Of a stretch of 8,318 bases of DNA, positions 6,247 through 8,318 are shown one piece after another. The notes beneath the pieces are model-generated. The model was not told the DNA's origin and did not search any database. It was given only the letters and a program-made list of their open reading frames with translations. Position 1 is the stretch's first letter. Each line of letters starts with the position of its first letter. Location: positions 1 through 8,318 of the forward strand of contig CAMOMX010000092.1 of assembly GCA_946620035.1 (NCBI GenBank). Reading direction: 5' to 3'. Position numbers and translations under genes: made by a program. Source of the DNA: CAG-791 sp003447895 (GTDB lineage: Bacteria; Bacillota; Clostridia; Lachnospirales; Lachnospiraceae).

Positions 6247-7212
6247 TCATGACAAATCTTCATTCCGCTTCATGGTCCCCTCCGGATCCTCGCGGTACAT
6301 CCGGATCCATTCCGTGTAGGGAATATCGGGGTCCAGAACGAGCTTTCCGTGGTCGCTCGTTCCGATCACGAATTTGTGATAGTCTCCGAACTGACGCTTT
6401 AAGTGGATCTTGTAGCCCGCGGGGACCGGCACCTTGAGCATCTCAAAGTCCAGATACACCGTGTCGTCAAATTCCGAGCGAAGGTCATACATCTTCATTC
6501 CGTAGGGCTGATAGCTGATCTTGGCGACATACTTGGTCTCGATGTCGTTGTACCTTCTGCACTCCTCCTCAAATTTCCTGTAGGCATCCCTCCAGGAATA
6601 CACCCTGCTCACCAGCGGCATGAAAAGATGCGCGGTCTTTCTGAGCTTCGAGGCTTCCTCCGGCCTGTAGCCTTCCGTCGTTCTGTACAGGATCTTGGCC
6701 TGCTCCCGGTACCTCTCGATCCGCTGCATCTGCCTGGCCCAGAGTTTCCGGTTCCTGACCACATTGTCCAGAGGGAAAATATCGAGGAAGATCCCCTGGT
6801 TGAAGGGCACGTTTTTGTTCACTTCCTCCACAAGGACGCCGGTCGTCATACTGTTTCGAAGCTGGGCGTGGCCCCTGAAATAGCCCTTGTCGGTGTCAAA
6901 AGTCTGAAGGAAATAGGGCTCCTCGAACTCGTCCGCGTGGGAGCACAGAAGATCGTACTGGTCTCTCATCATCATGACATCGATGTCATCATCCCACGGG
7001 ATCATCCCCTTGTGCCGCTCAGCCCCCAGGATCGTGCCCGCGGAAGCATAGTAGGAAATCCCATACTTTTTGCAGATCCGGTCCAGCTCAGAGAGAAGAT
7101 CCAGCTCCACCGCCCAGATTCTCTTCATCTTGGCGCTGACCACATAGCCGCACCGCTCTTCCTGTTCAAAAAAAGAGTCTTCTATATCCAATTTCGTGTT
7201 CGCAAGTCTCAT
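6247..7212 (-). CDS. LicD-family protein (phosphocholine/sugar-phosphate transferase-like)
   Basis: LicD proteins have a nucleotidyltransferase-like fold and attach phosphocholine or other phospho-groups to surface glycans such as teichoic acids or capsule. With the chosen start this one has 321 residues. The hallmark is YYASAGTILGAERHKG (54-69) followed by IPWDDDIDVMM (71-81), whose aspartates would bind metal. GIFLDIFPLD (140-149) and the C-terminal LKRQFGDYHKFV (271-282) also fit the family. There is no signal peptide or membrane helix, so it should act in the cytosol. The frame extends upstream to a GTG at 7260 and an ATG at 7224. GGAGGG lies 5 bases before the ATG at 7212, and the GTG is almost at the predicted RNA 5' end without a ribosome binding site, so 7212 is preferred. 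It directly precedes gdpP, where many Firmicutes carry yybS. The glycan acceptor and transferred group cannot be deduced. Confidence 0.88.
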   Translation of the reverse strand: MRLANTKLDIEDSFFEQEERCGYVVSAKMKRIWAVELDLLSELDRICKKYGISYYASAGTILGAERHKGMIPWDDDIDVMMMRDQYDLLCSHADEFEEPYFLQTFDTDKGYFRGHAQLRNSMTTGVLVEEVNKNVPFNQGIFLDIFPLDNVVRNRKLWARQMQRIERYREQAKILYRTTEGYRPEEASKLRKTAHLFMPLVSRVYSWRDAYRKFEEECRRYNDIETKYVAKISYQPYGMKMYDLRSEFDDTVYLDFEMLKVPVPAGYKIHLKRQFGDYHKFVIGTSDHGKLVLDPDIPYTEWIRMYREDPEGTMKRNEDLS

Positions 7213-7227
7213 CGTTCCCTCCATGGC

Positions 7228-7248
7228 CGGACCTTTCCTGCAGGTCCG
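7228..7248 (-). promoter_or_regulatory. Leader hairpin just upstream of the LicD gene start
   Basis: On the minus strand, CGGACCT and AGGTCCG form a perfect 7-bp stem around the loop GCAGGAA. It begins about 20 bases from the predicted RNA 5' end and stops a few bases before the ATG at 7224. The purine-rich AGGAAAGG that could serve that ATG is caught in the loop and stem, while GGAGGG for the ATG at 7212 stays free. It may steer start selection, protect the RNA 5' end, or tune translation. Confidence 0.45.
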
Positions 7249-7273
7249 CACAATTAGCACATCATATCAATAC

Positions 7274-7302
7274 AGTATACCACTAAAACGCCCTGTACAA
7301 AA
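7274..7302 (-). promoter_or_regulatory. Candidate extended -10 promoter of the licD-gdpP-rplI-dnaB operon
   Basis: On the minus strand TGGTATACT forms an extended -10 element, with TATACT at 7279-7274. The -35 region is weak: TTTTGT (7302-7297) at 17 bases, or TTGTAC (7300-7295) at 15 bases. Transcription would start near 7267, leaving about 55 bases before the LicD ATG at 7212. It lies between the rpsR terminator and the first gene of the next run, where a promoter is needed. The overlapping GGGC-CAAAA-GCCC repeat further upstream (about 7321-7333) has no clear role. Confidence 0.55.
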
Positions 7303-7348
7303 GCGGTTCTGTTGTGAAACGGGCCAAAAGCCCGCGGTTTGCACACAC

Positions 7349-7383
7349 AAAAAATCTCCTCTCCCATTACGGGAGAGGAGATT
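7349..7383 (-). terminator. Strong intrinsic terminator after rpsR
   Basis: On the minus strand a perfect 13-bp stem, AATCTCCTCTCCC against GGGAGAGGAGATT, surrounds the loop GTAAT. The 3' arm runs straight into six Ts (7354-7349). It lies about 55 bases after the rpsR stop codon and closes the rpsF-ssb-rpsR operon, so the downstream licD-gdpP run needs its own promoter or readthrough. Confidence 0.93.
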
Positions 7384-7438
7384 GTCAGTCTCTACAGTCT
7401 GTTTGCCTGTCTGCCGATGCCCGGCATCCTCACTTTAC

Positions 7439-7696
7439 TCAGCGCTCTGTGTAGGGCATGAGTGCAAGGTGACGTGCTCTCTTGATCGTAGCGGTCAGCG
7501 CTCTCTGGTGAGTTGCGCAGGTTCCTGTGATCCTTCTGGGAAGGATCTTTCCGCTCTCAGAGACATACTTGCGAAGCTTCGCTACGTCCTTATAATCGAT
7601 CGCATTATCTTTTCCGCAGAAAACGCAGACTTTCTTTTTTCTATGGAAGCCGCCTCTTTTTCTGAAAGGCGCATCTTTTCTCTCAGTATAAGCCAT
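7439..7696 (-). CDS. rpsR: 30S ribosomal protein S18
   Basis: S18 binds 16S rRNA in the platform of the small subunit as a heterodimer with S6. This 85-residue protein has the family's basic N-terminal arm (RKRGGFHRKKK), the CVFC pair at 24-27, the segment IDYKDVAKLRKYVSESGKIL (33-52) and the RNA-binding PRRITGTCATHQRALTATIK (53-72), which closely match the S18 family. An ideal AGGAGG stands 5-6 bases before the ATG. It is 38 bases downstream of ssb, and a strong terminator follows. In several bacteria the S6:S18 dimer represses its own operon by binding the rpsF leader, but that leader lies outside this window. Confidence 0.97.
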   Translation of the reverse strand: MAYTERKDAPFRKRGGFHRKKKVCVFCGKDNAIDYKDVAKLRKYVSESGKILPRRITGTCATHQRALTATIKRARHLALMPYTER

Positions 7697-7734
7697 ATTA
7701 ACCTCCTGTATTATTTCAGGTACACCGCAGGCGT

Positions 7735-8274
7735 TTACATGAAAGGAAGGCTCTCATCAAGAGCATCCGGAATATTCATAAATCCGTCAAGGCTGTCGGA
7801 GGCGCCGCTGTCGGAATTGTCAGGCGCGCTCTGCTGCTGAGCCTGTGCGGCTCCGCTGCCGTAACCGCCGTTGTTTCCGTTTCCGCCGTAGCCGCCGTTT
7901 CCGTTATAGCCGCTGTTTCCGCCGTAACCGGCGTTCCCCTGGGAAGCATTTCTGCTCTCCGCGAATTCCTGCTCTTCTACGATGACTTCTGTCGTGTAGA
8001 CCTTCACGCCATCCTTGTTTGTATAGCTTCCGGTCTGAATGCGGCCGACGACTGCCATCTTGGTTCCCTTTTTGAGATATTTCTCAGTGAACTCTGCAGA
8101 CTTTCCGAAAACTACGCAGGGAATGAAATCCGCATTATTTCCATCGTTGTTGTTGCGGCTGAATCTCCTGTCAACTGCCAGTGTGTATCTGGCAATGCAC
8201 ATCGGCGCATTGCCCTGTGTGTATCTGATTTCAGGGTCCCTTGTCAGTCGCCCCATTAAAATCACTTTGTTCAT
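7735..8274 (-). CDS. ssb: Single-stranded DNA-binding protein SSB
   Basis: SSB coats single-stranded DNA during replication, repair and recombination, usually as a tetramer, and recruits partner enzymes through its C-terminal tip. It has 179 residues. The OB-fold occupies about 1-105, opening MNKVILMGRLTRDPEIRYT and including VVFGKSAEFTEKYLKKGTK (54-72) and VVGRIQTGSYTNKDG (75-89). A flexible linker rich in Gly, Asn and Tyr (about 113-141) and a Gln/Ser/Asp segment follow. The tail reads ALDESLPFM. The conserved acidic tip normally ends in Pro-Phe, and here one methionine codon (7740-7738) follows before the TAA. The ATG is preceded by AGAGGT at close spacing. It sits between rpsF and rpsR, the classic Firmicutes operon for the replicative SSB paralogue. 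Confidence 0.97.
   Translation of the reverse strand: MNKVILMGRLTRDPEIRYTQGNAPMCIARYTLAVDRRFSRNNNDGNNADFIPCVVFGKSAEFTEKYLKKGTKMAVVGRIQTGSYTNKDGVKVYTTEVIVEEQEFAESRNASQGNAGYGGNSGYNGNGGYGGNGNNGGYGSGAAQAQQQSAPDNSDSGASDSLDGFMNIPDALDESLPFM
7852..7938 (-). repeat. Gly/Asn/Tyr-rich repetitive segment encoding the SSB linker
   Basis: Residues 113-141 of SSB are an irregular run of GYGGN and GYNGN-like units, such as GYGGNSGYNGNGGYGGN. The DNA is correspondingly repetitive, with recurring GCCGTA, GCCGTT and TTTCC blocks when read on the plus strand. It encodes the disordered linker between the OB-fold and the C-terminal tip. Such low-complexity linkers vary in length between species and can gain or lose units by slippage. 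Confidence 0.75.
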
Positions 8275-8292
8275 TCTGACCTCTGCTTTCTG

Positions 8293-8318
8293 TTAAGCTT
8301 CGTCCTTCTTAACACACA
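8293..8318 (-). CDS. rpsF: C-terminal end of 30S ribosomal protein S6 (5' truncated by window)
   Basis: On the minus strand a frame entering from the window edge reads C-V-K-K-D-E-A and ends at TAA (8295-8293), 18 bases before the ssb start codon. The tail is too short to prove identity by itself. The charged Lys/Asp/Glu ending and the position directly ahead of ssb and rpsR make rpsF by far the most likely gene, since rpsF-ssb-rpsR is a conserved operon in Firmicutes. Confidence 0.65.

Noticed and set aside
6403..7257. A 284-codon plus-strand frame opposite the LicD gene
   Set aside because: Its translation is typical of an antisense shadow, very rich in His, Val and Leu, with no recognisable motif. 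The opposite strand carries clear LicD motifs.
7316..7341. GGGC-CAAAA-GCCC repeat as a second terminator or operator upstream of the LicD gene
   Set aside because: The stem is only 4-5 bp and neither side has a convincing T-run. It lies just past the strong rpsR terminator and may be chance.
7852..7938. Repeated Gly/Asn/Tyr codon blocks as a tandem-repeat or CRISPR-like element
   Set aside because: The repeats are in frame inside ssb and simply encode the disordered linker that SSB proteins normally have.

Overview
The window reads as a chromosomal segment from a Gram-positive anaerobe of the class Clostridia, probably near Lachnospiraceae. This is inferred from gene content and protein sequence style, not from a search. 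The main clues are the 56-residue clostridial 2[4Fe-4S] ferredoxin, the Firmicutes order rpsF-ssb-rpsR followed by gdpP-rplI-dnaB, strong AGGAGG-type ribosome binding sites, and an arylacetate-CoA ligase paired with a tandem ACT protein. By eye G+C is above 50%, with no obvious compositional island. I see no rRNA, tRNA, CRISPR array, insertion sequence or phage gene.

Left end, plus strand (1-473): the last codons of an unidentified gene, then a self-contained ferredoxin unit. That unit has a promoter at about 123-151, a perfect 13-bp stem-loop at 161-194 at or next to the predicted RNA 5' end, the ferredoxin gene at 251-421, and a strong terminator at 440-473. The terminator is nearly symmetric and probably also ends the opposing operon.

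Middle, minus strand (538-7279): one long run of six genes with short gaps. In transcription order these are a LicD-family gene, gdpP (c-di-AMP phosphodiesterase), rplI (ribosomal protein L9), dnaB (replicative helicase), an arylacetate-CoA ligase (PaaK family) and a tandem ACT-domain protein. A candidate extended -10 promoter lies at about 7274-7302, and I see no terminator inside the run.

Right end, minus strand (7349-8318): the tail of rpsF, then ssb and rpsR, ended by a strong terminator at 7349-7383. This is the classic S6-SSB-S18 operon.

Read together, the minus-strand block combines translation (S6, S18, L9) and replication (SSB, DnaB) with c-di-AMP signalling (GdpP). Two guests sit at its edges. 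A LicD-type cell-surface decoration gene is placed directly before gdpP. An arylacetate/aromatic-amino-acid module (ligase plus ACT sensor) is placed after dnaB. No wholly new system is evident. The points most worth following are the LicD-GdpP junction, the ligase-ACT pair, the 5'-terminal hairpin of the ferredoxin RNA, and an SSB whose conserved tail ends one residue past the usual phenylalanine.
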